This document shows positions 8,891 through 18,045 of a DNA stretch of 64,000 nt, in pieces (positions within the stretch are counted from its first letter, which is position 1; the number at the start of each line of letters is the position of its first letter). This stretch comes from JAGVSR01 sp964458265. GTDB taxonomy: Bacteria > Pseudomonadota > Alphaproteobacteria > Rhizobiales > Hyphomicrobiaceae. The notes under the pieces are model-generated. The model ran no database searches and was not told the origin of the DNA. It saw only the letters and a list, made by a program, of their open reading frames with translations. The stretch lies in the NCBI GenBank assembly GCA_964458265.1, contig CAYWIF010000001.1:124001-188000 (forward strand), in the 5' to 3' direction. Position numbers and translations under genes: made by a program.

Positions 8891-9439
8891 TCACTTGTCA
8901 CCGTATTTGGCGGCGATGCGGTCGGAGAGGGCAAGAAGTACGCTCGACACAACGAACACGAGATGGATGACGACCAGCCAGAAGAGGGATTTTTCCATTT
9001 CCGGCGTGACCGTCTTTAGCGCCATGAACGATTTCAAGAGATGGATCGCGGAGATCGCCACGATCGACGACAGAAGCTTGAGCTTCAAGGCGCTGAAGTC
9101 GATCTTCCCCATCCACTCGGGCCAGTCCTTGTGGTCGTTGAGGTGAATTTTCGAGACGAAGTTTTCGTAGCCGGAAAAGATCACGATGATGAGGAGCGAG
9201 CCCATCAGAGCCAGATCGACGAGGGACAGAACTCCGAGGATCACATCGGATTCGGTTGCGGTGAATGCGTGCATGGCGAGATGGAAGAACTCCGCCATGA
9301 ACTTGATGAGGACCACGACGATCGAGAGCGCCAAGCCGAGATAAAAAGGCGCCAACAGCCAGCGGCTGGCAAAAATCGTGTTTTCCAGAAGGCGCTCTAT
9401 GCTGGAAATCGGCTCTGCGGAAGGTTCATTGTCAGCCAT
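8891..9439 (-). CDS. YqhA/UPF0114-family inner-membrane protein
   Basis: 182 residues with three or four hydrophobic segments (about 26-48, 68-90, 125-142, 150-170). Family stretches are LLENTIFASRWLLAPFYLGL near the N-terminus, SGYENFVSKI in the middle, and SSIVAISAIHLL. These closely match the YqhA family seen in E. coli. The molecular function of the family is not established. ATG 9439 gives a cytosolic acidic N-terminus. It is transcribed towards secA and ends 21 bases from the shared terminator. Confidence 0.85.
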   Translation of the reverse strand: MADNEPSAEPISSIERLLENTIFASRWLLAPFYLGLALSIVVVLIKFMAEFFHLAMHAFTATESDVILGVLSLVDLALMGSLLIIVIFSGYENFVSKIHLNDHKDWPEWMGKIDFSALKLKLLSSIVAISAIHLLKSFMALKTVTPEMEKSLFWLVVIHLVFVVSSVLLALSDRIAAKYGDK

Positions 9440-9515
9440 GTGGTACCCCGGTGTGTTCTGCTCAGGGTTCTATGGCACGCAGCGATTTCAAGTCGCAAGG
9501 ATAAGGATCGTCGCG

Positions 9516-10739
9516 TCACCGCAGGCGGTTCGCCGTGTTGGCCTTGCGGCTGCGGGCGTCGGCTTGCCGCGTCGCCCTACCGCTCCTCAGTGCGACGAAC
9601 TTCCGGCAACTTGGTCTCGCCACGTTGCACGGCGGCTTCCCCGCCCGCCGCGAGGCTGGCGTTTCCACCGGCAGCGGCGGCGGATTGAGGTTGGGGATCA
9701 ACTCGAACATCTGCGGCGGCGCCTCGAGGCCCACGGATGCCAGGACCGGCGGTGCCAAGACTGCCTGTGGTGGCGGGGGCATTACCGGTACCGGCGGCGA
9801 CTGGTTCGACTGATTGCTGCCGATCGGGACAAGCTGTGCGGACGGGTCCGAGGAGCGAAGGGCGGCGGCCGTCGCGCCGCACACCGCTAAAGGGCTTTCG
9901 ACGCCCGCCTCCCGCGGGCTTGCATCTTCGATGTGGTAGCGATTCTCGCAGACGCTAACGCGCGGCGGCTGTCGCGTTCGCTCGAAACTGTCGTAGCCTT
10001 CCTTCAAGTTCTTCCAGAACCCGGCCCACTCGCTGCTGGCGTTTTTGGCGAGATTGGCTTCTGTCATCCGGAACGGAAGAACATGCGCGGGTATGTGGCG
10101 CTGGCCGCCACGCAAGGCCGCCGTAGCGAGGCCGTAAATCTCGCCAATGACGGGATTGGTCATCGCAAAACAGCCGACCGACGAGCAGCCGCCGTGCACC
10201 AGAATGTAGGAGCCGGAGCGGCCCATCGCCTTGTCGAACGCATTCGGGAAGCCGAGGTTCAACGAGCGCGGCCAACGCCCGACATGGTGCAGCTGGCGCG
10301 ATGTGATCGTGTAGAACCCTTCAGGCGTCTGCTTGTCGCCCTCGCGTTGCTTCGGGCCCAGCGAGCCAGACCAGTGGCAGATCGGGTACGTCGCGAACAG
10401 TTCGTAGCGGCCGTCCTTCTCCATCCAGAGTTCGAGTTCGGATTCGGATTTGAAAATACGGATCAACAACGGAGCACCGCTGGCGAAGCCTTTTGCAGCC
10501 AGACGTTCCGCGGTCTTGGTGACGTCGGGGGTTCCCGGCAGCGGCAGGCGGCCTACGGCGGCCGCGCGCTGCCGCTCGACGCGATCGGGAGCGGCGTCCT
10601 TCAATTCGATGGATAGGGAACGGGCGTCGGTCACGTTTGTGACGGCGGCCAATGTCACGGCCAAAGCCGCGCGGGCGACATTTCGTGCCGAGATTTTTAT
10701 GCGATCGAGATTGCGAGCGAAAGGCAACGGACTACTCAC
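9516..10739 (-). CDS. YafK-family L,D-transpeptidase, copy 1 (signal-peptide form)
   Basis: About 407 residues. The YkuD-type catalytic domain spans about residues 90-235, with active-site motif V-H-G-G-C-S-S-V-G-C-F-A-M; the nucleophile is expected to be the Cys of S-x-G-C, near residue 190. Family stretches KDGRYELFATYPICHWSG and LNLGFPNAFDKA are present. The N-terminus has a hydrophobic export segment (about 20-40), and the C-terminal ~130 residues are Pro-rich and end in an Arg-rich tail. YafK/DpaA-type enzymes act on meso-diaminopimelate bonds of peptidoglycan, including bonds to lipoproteins. It is the last of three tandem paralogues. The start is uncertain: GTG 10739, TTG 10742 or a later codon. 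Confidence 0.85.
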   Translation of the reverse strand: MSSPLPFARNLDRIKISARNVARAALAVTLAAVTNVTDARSLSIELKDAAPDRVERQRAAAVGRLPLPGTPDVTKTAERLAAKGFASGAPLLIRIFKSESELELWMEKDGRYELFATYPICHWSGSLGPKQREGDKQTPEGFYTITSRQLHHVGRWPRSLNLGFPNAFDKAMGRSGSYILVHGGCSSVGCFAMTNPVIGEIYGLATAALRGGQRHIPAHVLPFRMTEANLAKNASSEWAGFWKNLKEGYDSFERTRQPPRVSVCENRYHIEDASPREAGVESPLAVCGATAAALRSSDPSAQLVPIGSNQSNQSPPVPVMPPPPQAVLAPPVLASVGLEAPPQMFELIPNLNPPPLPVETPASRRAGKPPCNVARPSCRKFVALRSGRATRQADARSRKANTANRLR

Positions 10740-10857
10740 CAAACGTTGAACCCAGACCCGGCGGCACCCTAGACGGTCAAGGGTGCGTCTGGCAACCGCC
10801 AGAGACCGCCTGTCCCGTTGTCGTTTGCCGACGTTTCTCGCTTCGTTCCCGGCGCGC

Positions 10858-11733
10858 TTAAAATGCTGCTGCCGTGTTGCTGCCTGCGGCGCACTGCGCG
10901 GTCACGGGACCAGTGACATCGCGTGTGATAGCGCCTGATGTGAATGCGTAGCGCCTTTCACAAACGCTGACGGATGGCGGCAGCCGGTCCTTCTCGAAAA
11001 GATCATAACCCGCCTTAAGGTCCGTCCAGAATGGGGCCCAGCGCTCGCCCCGGTAAGGGTCTAGGTTTTCTTCCGACATGCGGAAGGGATAGACCTGGAC
11101 CTGGAACCGCTTCTGATCCCCGTCGAGCGCGCGCGTGACGATCGCCCAGATCTCGTCGATGACGGCGTTGGTCATTGCGTAACAGCCAACTGAGCCGCAG
11201 CCGCCGTGCACCATGAGAAACGAGCCGGTGCGGCCTTGAGCCTTGTCGTAAGCGTTGGGAAAACCGAGATTGAACGAGCGGTGCCAACGGCTGTTCGGAT
11301 TGAGTGATGTTTTGTCGACCGAGTAGAAGCCTTCCGGGGCCTGGTGGTCACCCGTCTGCAACTTTGGACCTAGGCGGCCAGACCATTTGCAGATCGGATA
11401 GGTCGCGAACAGCTCGTATCTGCCGTCCTTCAATATGAAGAGCTCAAGTTCGAACTCGCGCTTAAAGATGCGCATGAAGATCGGAGACCCGAGCGCCATG
11501 CCTTTCTCTTTCAGCCGTTCGTCGAAGCGCGCGAGGTCCGGTGTGCCAGGCATCGGTTGGCCGGTGGACGCGAGCCATACGCGGTAATGCCGCTGGAGTG
11601 AAATCACATAGCCGTCGCGGACCGGGGGAGGGACGAGCGCGGCGACGACTGCGAAAATCACAATCAGCGCAGTGATAATCACTCCGGTCAGCCGAGGCTT
11701 GCGGCGTTTCTTTGCGCTGATCGCATCGGCCAT
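10858..11733 (-). CDS. YafK-family L,D-transpeptidase, copy 2 (membrane-anchored form)
   Basis: 291 residues. Short basic N-terminus, then a single membrane segment (VIITALIVIFAVVAALV, about residues 18-34) without an obvious signal-peptidase site, so it is probably anchored in the inner membrane facing the periplasm. The catalytic motif is V-H-G-G-C-G-S-V-G-C-Y-A-M (expected nucleophile near residue 184). ATG 11733 is preferred to ATG 11757 because a strong GGGGAGGTG lies just upstream of it. It has no long Pro-rich tail, unlike copy 1. It lies 56 bases downstream of copy 3 and 118 bases upstream of copy 1 in the same direction. Confidence 0.87.
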   Translation of the reverse strand: MADAISAKKRRKPRLTGVIITALIVIFAVVAALVPPPVRDGYVISLQRHYRVWLASTGQPMPGTPDLARFDERLKEKGMALGSPIFMRIFKREFELELFILKDGRYELFATYPICKWSGRLGPKLQTGDHQAPEGFYSVDKTSLNPNSRWHRSFNLGFPNAYDKAQGRTGSFLMVHGGCGSVGCYAMTNAVIDEIWAIVTRALDGDQKRFQVQVYPFRMSEENLDPYRGERWAPFWTDLKAGYDLFEKDRLPPSVSVCERRYAFTSGAITRDVTGPVTAQCAAGSNTAAAF

Positions 11734-11789
11734 CGCGTCGCACCTCCCCGGTTTCACGATGATGTCTTAGACCGGAAAGATGGCGCGGA

Positions 11790-12857
11790 TCAGGGCGCGT
11801 TCAACCCTAGGGAGGTCGGAACCTCCACGGGCTTTTTGGGCTGCGTCCTTCGCTTCACCGGGGCCTGCTCCGCCGTCAAATGCGAAGCGCCTGGCAGTGA
11901 GGCCGGGGGTTGGTTCTCAATTGATCCGGTGGTTGCTGCAGGCGGTGCCGCGACCGCCTTGGGCGCCGGCGCTTCGCCGTCCGACCAAGCGAGCGCAGTT
12001 TGTTCACGCGCCTTCTGGCCAGGGACAATGGTGCCTTGCTGCGCGGCAATCTGCTGGTCGAGCAAGTTGGGCACAAACGGCGTCAGTTCCTGTTTCAGGA
12101 AGCGTGGACAGCGACCCTCCGGATCGACGCGGCCCGTTGCCGGAAGTGCAACGCCGATGACGTATTTGCGTTCGCAGACTGCCACTGTGGGCGGCACGCG
12201 ATATTCTTCAAAGTAATCGTACGCCGGCTTGATCATCGTCCAGAACGGATAGCTCTTGTGGTTCTTGAAGCGCACGAGCTTGTCGTCGGTCATACGGAAG
12301 GGGAAGGCGTGGACCGCGAAGGCGTTCTGGCCGTTCCTGAAGGCCTCTCGTGCGAGTGCGTAGATTTCTTCGGCAAGCGCGTCGGTCATGGCATAGCAGC
12401 CGGCCGATTTACACTTGCCGTGGATCATCAAATATTCGCCGGTGCGGTCGTGAGCGCGGTCGTAGGCGTTGGGAAAGCCGAGATTGAAGGCGACGTGGAA
12501 ACTCGAGTCCGGTTTCATCTGCTTCGGGCCGACTGCGTAGAACCCTTCCGGCGCCTGCTTGTCGCCTTTTTTTATCTTGGGTCCGAGTTCACCCGACCAA
12601 TTGCAAATGGGGTACGTCTTGAAGTGGTAGAAGCGGCCGTCTTCGCGCGCCTTCCAGACCTCGAGTTCGGATTCTTCCTTGAAGATGCGAACGTAGATCG
12701 GCGTGCCGGGCTGCATGCCCTTCTTGCCGATCAAGTCGAGAGTTTCCTTGGGAAGTGGCTGTTCGGCGGGGATCAATTCAGGCGCACTGCCGCAGCCCGC
12801 GAGCACAAGCATCGCCGCGGACATGAGACCGGCACCAAACGACCTTCTCGACCTCAC
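11790..12857 (-). CDS. YafK-family L,D-transpeptidase, copy 3 (lipoprotein form)
   Basis: 355 residues from GTG 12857. The N-terminus is a lipoprotein signal with lipobox L-A-G-C at residues 19-22, so the mature enzyme should be lipidated at Cys22. The catalytic motif is I-H-G-K-C-K-S-A-G-C-Y-A-M (expected nucleophile near residue 154). A Lys replaces the second Gly seen in copies 1 and 2. The tail after about residue 260 is Ala/Pro/Lys-rich. It is the first gene of the tandem trio; the upstream 206 bases to accA would hold the promoter. The shared core IFK-E-S-E-LE-W and YPIC-WSG makes paralogy clear. Confidence 0.87.
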   Translation of the reverse strand: MRSRRSFGAGLMSAAMLVLAGCGSAPELIPAEQPLPKETLDLIGKKGMQPGTPIYVRIFKEESELEVWKAREDGRFYHFKTYPICNWSGELGPKIKKGDKQAPEGFYAVGPKQMKPDSSFHVAFNLGFPNAYDRAHDRTGEYLMIHGKCKSAGCYAMTDALAEEIYALAREAFRNGQNAFAVHAFPFRMTDDKLVRFKNHKSYPFWTMIKPAYDYFEEYRVPPTVAVCERKYVIGVALPATGRVDPEGRCPRFLKQELTPFVPNLLDQQIAAQQGTIVPGQKAREQTALAWSDGEAPAPKAVAAPPAATTGSIENQPPASLPGASHLTAEQAPVKRRTQPKKPVEVPTSLGLNAP

Positions 12858-13063
12858 ATTCCCACCCTGTTCGCCACTCGCCGTGCCTCACATTCCGATG
12901 CCGGAGGCGAATCACCATCCATTTGGAAAGGTTACTACTTCCCTAACGGATTGCGCTGAAGACGGGGCCGAGCCTCTGCCTCAACGCTGCATTGGGCACC
13001 GGGAATACGGCACCCGTGAGGCGGCAAACACAGTGTTAACAATGGGTTGGGTCAATCGGTGGA

Positions 13064-14053
13064 TTAGAGGGAGCGGCCGATTTCGAGAAAGCGGTCTTGT
13101 CGTTGCCGCCGTATGTCCGCTGGGCTTTTGCCGTCGAACTCGGCGAGCGCCTTGGCGATGGCGTCGCCGACGCGCTTCATCATCAGCGAACGGTCGCGAT
13201 GGGCGCCGCCCACGGGTTCCTTGATGACCGTATCGATGACGCCCAAGGCTTCGAGGTCCTGCGCCGTGATTTTCATGCTGGTCGCGGCGTCGATGGCCTT
13301 GGAACTGTCGCGCCAGAGGATCGAGGCTGCCGCTTCCGGCGAAGCGACGGTGTAGATCGCGTGTTCGAGCATCAGGATGCGATTGGCGGTGGCGATGGCG
13401 ACGGCACCGCCCGACCCGCCCTCGCCGATGATGACGGCGATCAGCGGGACACCGATGGCCAGGCAAGTATCGGTGGAGCGGGCAATGGCTTCCGCCTGAC
13501 CGCGCTGCTCGGCATCAACGCCCGGATAGGCGCCGGCCGTGTCACACAGCGTGATAACGGGAAGTTCGAAACGCTCGGCCATTTCCATGAGCCGGACGGC
13601 CTTGCGATAGCCTTCGGGCTTGGCCATGCCGAAGTTGTGCCGAAGGCGGCTTTCGGTATCAGACCCCTTCTCGTGGCCGATGACCATGACCGAGCGGCCA
13701 CGAAAGGTGCCGAGACCGCCGACAATGGCTTCGTCCTCGCCGAAGTAGCGGTCGCCGGCAAGCGCCGTAAAGTCATCGACGAGGCCGGCCACGTAATCGA
13801 GGCAGTGCGGGCGCTCGGGGTGGCGCGCGACTTCCGTCTTCTGCCAGGGAGTCAGCTTGGCATACGTCTCAGCAAGCGCCGCGTGTGCCTTCTGCTCCAG
13901 TTTCTTGATCTCGTCGGCGATGTTGACGGCCGTGTCGGACCCTTCGAGTGCGCGCAACTCCTGAACTTTGCGCTCGAGTTCGGCTATGGGCGTTTCGAAC
14001 TTCAGGTAGGTCCGCACAATGCTTTGGGCCGGACGCTCGTTCGTCGATTCCAC
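13064..14053 (-). CDS. accA: Acetyl-CoA carboxylase carboxyltransferase subunit alpha
   Basis: About 329 residues. AccA carries half of the carboxyltransferase site that makes malonyl-CoA for fatty acid synthesis. Family stretches include TYLKFETPIAELERKVQELRAL at the N-terminus, GHEKGSDT, NFGMAKPEGYRKA, DTAGAYPG and GEGGSGGA. GTG 14053 is chosen because GCGAGG lies 9 bases upstream; GTG 14017 would start just before RTYLKFE and is the main alternative. The open frame extends further upstream, but those residues are unlike the family. It is monocistronic by spacing. Confidence 0.94.
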   Translation of the reverse strand: MESTNERPAQSIVRTYLKFETPIAELERKVQELRALEGSDTAVNIADEIKKLEQKAHAALAETYAKLTPWQKTEVARHPERPHCLDYVAGLVDDFTALAGDRYFGEDEAIVGGLGTFRGRSVMVIGHEKGSDTESRLRHNFGMAKPEGYRKAVRLMEMAERFELPVITLCDTAGAYPGVDAEQRGQAEAIARSTDTCLAIGVPLIAVIIGEGGSGGAVAIATANRILMLEHAIYTVASPEAAASILWRDSSKAIDAATSMKITAQDLEALGVIDTVIKEPVGGAHRDRSLMMKRVGDAIAKALAEFDGKSPADIRRQRQDRFLEIGRSL

Positions 14054-14222
14054 TTGGATGTGCCTCGCCAGTGAGGACCGGGATGCGTGACGCGGCACAC
14101 GAGCCCGGACGTTGAAATTCGGGCGGACGATGCGCGCGGCGTCACACAACTGTCAAGGCTCGCGGAGGGCGCACCCACGCGATGCGCCTCGTTTCCCCAG
14201 GCAACGGATTTTACGTTTACCT

Positions 14223-15632
14223 TCAACGGGCGCGAGGTTCGCGGACCGGCAACATCAGGACGAAGCCGGCAACCAGAAAAATGGTGATGGCCGCCATGCC
14301 CAGCCGCTGGCTGCCGGTGGCGAGCGTGACGGTGGCGACAAGGAAAGGGGCCAGAAAGGCGGTCACTTTGCCGGAGAAGGCAAAGAGGCCGAAGTACTGC
14401 GTAATCTGATCCGGAGGGGCGAGCCGTGCCAAGAGCGAGCGGCTGGCGGCTTGGACGGGTGCGGCGACGAGGCCGACGAGAATGGCAAAGGCGAGGAACA
14501 CCTGCTCGCCAATGGCCGAGAAGGGTGCGGAGCCCGCGACTTTCTCTGGAACGCCGATAGAAAAGAGAATGCTCGCCTTGTCGACCGAGAGGATACCGGC
14601 CGCACCGATCAGCAGAAGAACGAGCGAAACAAGAATGACCGTCTTGGCACCGGCCCGGTCGTCGAGGAAGCCGCCGATGACGGCGCCGATCATGCCGGTC
14701 ACCGACAGGATGATGCCGAACAGGCCCAGCTCCAGCGCGCCCCAACCGAACACCGCGGTGCCGTAAATGCCGCCAAAGGCGAAGATGGCCGAGAGGCCGT
14801 CGGCATAGAGCATACGGGCCACGAGAAAGTAGAGCATGTCGCGGTTTTGCGGCAGTTGCTTCACGGTGTTCCAAAGTTGGCGCGCAGGCGAAGGACGGAC
14901 TTCGCCGGCCAACAACGGCCTGGGCTTCACGTCGGGCACAAACAGGAAAAACGGGATCATGAAAAGCGCAAACCACACGGCGGCGATGGGCCCGACCAGG
15001 CGGTCGGCTTCGCGCGAGGAGGCATCAAGCGCGATGATGGGGTCGAGGCCAAAGAGCGTTTTGCCGGTGGCGGGATTTGAGACGATGAGGCCGGCCACGA
15101 GCGCGAGGCTCAAGAGCCCGCCCAGATAACCGACGCCCCAGCCGATGCCAGAAAGGCGGCCGAGCGCGGAGGCGGGCACGAGGCTCGGCATCATGGAGTT
15201 GGAAAAGACGGACGAAAATTCTGCGGCGGCGGTGGCGGCAATAAACGCGAACACCACGAGGGCAATCGTTTCTTTCGGTGCTCCGGGGACGGCGAGCCAC
15301 AACGTTGCGAGCCCGGCGATCAGGACCACCGAGAACAGCGCGATCCAAGGTTTGCGGCGGCCACGGCCGTCGGCCAGCGCGCCGAGAAACGGACTGCCGA
15401 TGGCGATCAGGACACTTGCTGCGGCGGCGCCATAACCCCAGATCGTCTGGCCAAGCGCGATATCACCGACGACGTGACTGGCGAAGTATGGTGCGAAAAG
15501 GAACGTCAGGATCAGCGTGTAATAGGGCTGAGCGGCGAAATCATAGAGCGTCCAAGACACGAGGGCGCGCATGGGTGCGCGTTCGGCTGAGCCGGTCGCT
15601 GCCGGGTCGATCATCGTTTGCGCTGCCGTCAT
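14223..15632 (-). CDS. MFS transporter, UMF1/Atg22-like family
   Basis: 469 residues with about 12 hydrophobic segments. The N-terminal stretch SWTLYDFAAQPYYTLILTFLF is characteristic of the Atg22-like (UMF1) branch of the major facilitator superfamily, and the MFS loop motif appears as GALADGRGRRKP. Bacterial members are of unknown substrate; fungal Atg22 exports amino acids from vacuoles. ATG 15632 follows a G-rich ribosome site. It lies downstream of the TPM gene on the same strand but starts 47 bases after its stop, so co-transcription is possible. Confidence 0.82.
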   Translation of the reverse strand: MTAAQTMIDPAATGSAERAPMRALVSWTLYDFAAQPYYTLILTFLFAPYFASHVVGDIALGQTIWGYGAAAASVLIAIGSPFLGALADGRGRRKPWIALFSVVLIAGLATLWLAVPGAPKETIALVVFAFIAATAAAEFSSVFSNSMMPSLVPASALGRLSGIGWGVGYLGGLLSLALVAGLIVSNPATGKTLFGLDPIIALDASSREADRLVGPIAAVWFALFMIPFFLFVPDVKPRPLLAGEVRPSPARQLWNTVKQLPQNRDMLYFLVARMLYADGLSAIFAFGGIYGTAVFGWGALELGLFGIILSVTGMIGAVIGGFLDDRAGAKTVILVSLVLLLIGAAGILSVDKASILFSIGVPEKVAGSAPFSAIGEQVFLAFAILVGLVAAPVQAASRSLLARLAPPDQITQYFGLFAFSGKVTAFLAPFLVATVTLATGSQRLGMAAITIFLVAGFVLMLPVREPRAR

Positions 15633-15679
15633 CGCGTCCCCCCCCTGCGTGCTGGCGCCGTTCTGTATGCCGGAAACGG

Positions 15680-16297
15680 CTAATCGATGACGATGAGGTG
15701 ATTGGGCAGTTCGTTCGGGTCCCGGGAGCCGGGTGGAAAATGTTCAGCCAACAATTCGCCGGAGCGTTCGACGGCGTGGACGAAGCCGTCGCCAGCGTGA
15801 CCACGCGCGATATTGGAGGTGAGATCGTCGACGATCGACTGCCAAGTTCCCCGCGGCACCTTTGCATCGATGCCCGTGTCGGCGATGATTTCGGCGTATT
15901 TTTCCGCGACGGAAACATAGATCAGTACGCCGGTCCGGCCGGCTGTCGTGTGCAGGTTCTGGACGAGGAATTGTTCAATCGCGCGGCGATGCGCCCGTTC
16001 GCGCTTGATGCTCTGCGGGACGAGCGCGTACCGGACGCGGCGCGGCAGCGTGAGGAACAGGATCAAGAAAAAGACGCCAAGCTGGACGAGGTAGATCCAC
16101 TGGACGGGCCACCAAGTGAAGTAGACCAGCGGCCAGGGAACGATGAGCGCAATGAGCGATGCCCATAGAAACGGTACGTGCAGATAGGTGGCGCTTTCGC
16201 CGCTCAAGACAGCGACGATCTCGCCGGACGTCTTCCGTTCGGCGGCTGTGATCGCTTCGCCGATCCGCTGCTGATCCTTGTCCGAGATGAAGGTCAT
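15680..16297 (-). CDS. TPM-domain membrane protein
   Basis: 205 residues. The TPM (Psb32/YgcG-type, formerly DUF477) domain is recognisable at both ends: ITAAERKTSGEIVAVL at the N-terminus and RTGVLIYVSVAEKYAEIIADTGI in the middle. The domain is split by two hydrophobic segments (about 40-90). ATG 16297 is chosen because AAGGAA lies 9 bases upstream; the frame is open further back and overlaps the preceding gene. It is third in a lemA-TPM-TPM cluster; biochemical role unknown. Confidence 0.82.
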   Translation of the reverse strand: MTFISDKDQQRIGEAITAAERKTSGEIVAVLSGESATYLHVPFLWASLIALIVPWPLVYFTWWPVQWIYLVQLGVFFLILFLTLPRRVRYALVPQSIKRERAHRRAIEQFLVQNLHTTAGRTGVLIYVSVAEKYAEIIADTGIDAKVPRGTWQSIVDDLTSNIARGHAGDGFVHAVERSGELLAEHFPPGSRDPNELPNHLIVID

Positions 16298-16317
16298 GCC
16301 CGTGCGTTCCTTATCTC

Positions 16318-17112
16318 TTACCAACTGCCCGAGGCGCCGCCGCCGCTGAACGTACCGCCGCCGCCCGACCAGCCGCCGCCACCGCTACCGCCGCTCCAGC
16401 CGCCTGAGCCGCCGGGCAGGACGACGATGCCGCCGTCACGGCCACGCCGGCGCCGGCGTCCGCCTGGACCGGCGGTGTGGGGATACTGCTGAGCCTGCTT
16501 GTGCTGCTGATAGATCGAATAGATGACGATGGCGATCCAGATGCCAATGATGATCAGCGCGACCCAATCGACTTCGGGCGCCTGGTGCATGCCGCGGGCG
16601 CGCTGCTTGACAGCCTCGGCATCACCGAGAAGCACGTCCTTGATGTCGCGGACGCCGGCACGGATGCCGCCGGCGAAGTCGCCTCGGCGAAAACCGGGCA
16701 GGATCGCGTTCTCGATGATGATGCGGCTCATGGCGTCCGTCATGATCGGCTCGAGGCGCTTGCCGACCTCGATGCGGACCTTGCGCTCGTTCGGCGCGAC
16801 GATGAGCAGGACGCCATTGTCCTTGCCGGCCTGGCCGATGCCCCAGTGGCGGCCGAGCTTGTAGCCAAAGTCTTCGATCGAGAAACCTTGCAGCGACTTC
16901 AGCGTGACGACGGCCAACTGGTCGGACGAGGTGCCTTCGAGAGATTGCAGCGTGGCGTTCAGTTCGGCTTCGTCCTGGGCCGTTAGAAGTCCGGCTTCGT
17001 CGACGATGCGTCCGGTGAGTGCTGGAAAGACAGGATCGGCAGCGCACACGGGCGCGATGCTGGTGATGAGCACCGTCAGGACGAGTGCCAGCGCTGTGTA
17101 AATCGCGCGCAC
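16318..17112 (-). CDS. TPM-domain (YgcG-family) protein with glycine-rich tail
   Basis: 264 residues from GTG 17112. Signal peptide to about residue 24 (ending VCAA), then a TPM domain (about 28-150) with ALTGRIVDEAGLLTA, SDQLAVVTLKSLQG and NGVLLIVAPNERKVRIEVG, a membrane segment (about 184-200), and a tail of Arg-rich then Gly/Ser repeats ending near GGGASGSW. This is the usual architecture of the partner of LemA. It lies just after lemA and is followed immediately by a second TPM gene, whose start region overlaps its stop. Confidence 0.88.
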   Translation of the reverse strand: MRAIYTALALVLTVLITSIAPVCAADPVFPALTGRIVDEAGLLTAQDEAELNATLQSLEGTSSDQLAVVTLKSLQGFSIEDFGYKLGRHWGIGQAGKDNGVLLIVAPNERKVRIEVGKRLEPIMTDAMSRIIIENAILPGFRRGDFAGGIRAGVRDIKDVLLGDAEAVKQRARGMHQAPEVDWVALIIIGIWIAIVIYSIYQQHKQAQQYPHTAGPGGRRRRRGRDGGIVVLPGGSGGWSGGSGGGGWSGGGGTFSGGGASGSW

Positions 17113-17185
17113 CGCGCATACTCCATTGCGGTGAGGGTTGGCGTGAAGGACACGGCCTTGCCTAGACCAAGCGGCTGCCCCCTAA

Positions 17186-17213
17186 CCCTCCCCCCGCTAT
17201 CACGGGGAGAGGG
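17186..17213. repeat. REP-like inverted repeat between lemA and TPM gene
   Basis: CCCTCCCCCCG and CGGGGAGAGGG flank a 6-base loop, giving an 11-bp stem with one mismatch. The motif CCCTC-CCCCG / CGGGGAGAGGG is a common intergenic palindrome in alphaproteobacteria. It has no T-run, so a terminator role is not obvious. Confidence 0.45.
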
Positions 17214-17225
17214 TATCCGTTTCCC

Positions 17226-17852
17226 TTACTTCTTATCGGTGCCGAAATCGACCTTGGGCGTCGTCTGTTCTGCGGCCGGGATATCGAACGAGGCCATTTC
17301 CGTCTTGTCGGGATATACGAATGCGCGCCACCAGCGGCCGGGGATCGTGGTGATCTCGGTATTGTACTGCCGCACGGCCTGGATGTAGTCGCTGCGGGCG
17401 ATGCGGATCTTGTTTTCGATGCCTTCGAGCTGGCTTTGCAGCGCGAGGAAGTTCTGGCCAGACTTGATGTCGGGATAGCGTTCAATGACCGCGAGGAGAC
17501 GGCCGAGTGCGCCGCCCAACTGAGATTGGGCTTCCTGGAAATTCTTCATCGCATCCGGGTTGGTCAGGATATCGGGCGGCACCTGCACGCTGGTTGCCTT
17601 GGCGCGGGCTTCGACCACTTCGGTCAGGACGGTCCGTTCCTGCTCGGCAAAGCCCTTCACGGTCTCGACGAGATTTGGAATGAGATCGGTGCGGCTTTTA
17701 TAATTGTTCAACACTTCGGACCACGCGGCCTTCGCGTTCTGCTCGTAGGTCGGGATGTTGTTCACACCGCAGCCGGCAAGCGGCAGCGTGACAGCGAGGA
17801 CACAAGCGACGAACAGCGACCGGCTGGACCGGGCGAACGACAGGGCGGACAT
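17226..17852 (-). CDS. lemA: LemA-family lipoprotein
   Basis: 208 residues. The N-terminus carries a lipobox (L-A-G-C at about 25-28). The LemA core follows: YEQNAKAAWSEVLNNYKSRTDLIPNLVETVKG, then FQEAQSQLGGALGRLLAVIERYPDIKSGQNFLALQSQLEGIE split over the mid-protein, forming long helices. The function of LemA is not settled; it is regularly encoded next to TPM proteins, as here. ATG 17852 has GGAGG 11 bases upstream; the longer frame would hide the lipoprotein signal. Confidence 0.9.
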   Translation of the reverse strand: MSALSFARSSRSLFVACVLAVTLPLAGCGVNNIPTYEQNAKAAWSEVLNNYKSRTDLIPNLVETVKGFAEQERTVLTEVVEARAKATSVQVPPDILTNPDAMKNFQEAQSQLGGALGRLLAVIERYPDIKSGQNFLALQSQLEGIENKIRIARSDYIQAVRQYNTEITTIPGRWWRAFVYPDKTEMASFDIPAAEQTTPKVDFGTDKK

Positions 17853-18045
17853 GGCCAAGGGCCTCCACAATAATTGACGCCCCTTCGTCTTAGCGGCGGC
17901 AAGCGGGAAGGCAAGAGCCATGCAAGGCATTCACCATTTCAGACAACGGCGGGCGCTGCCTTTACCCTGATTGTTCCCGGCCCTTCGACGCGCTCACCGC
18001 CTCCGATAGGGTTTGCCGAATGCGCCTCAATGAGGAGTTGTGCCG

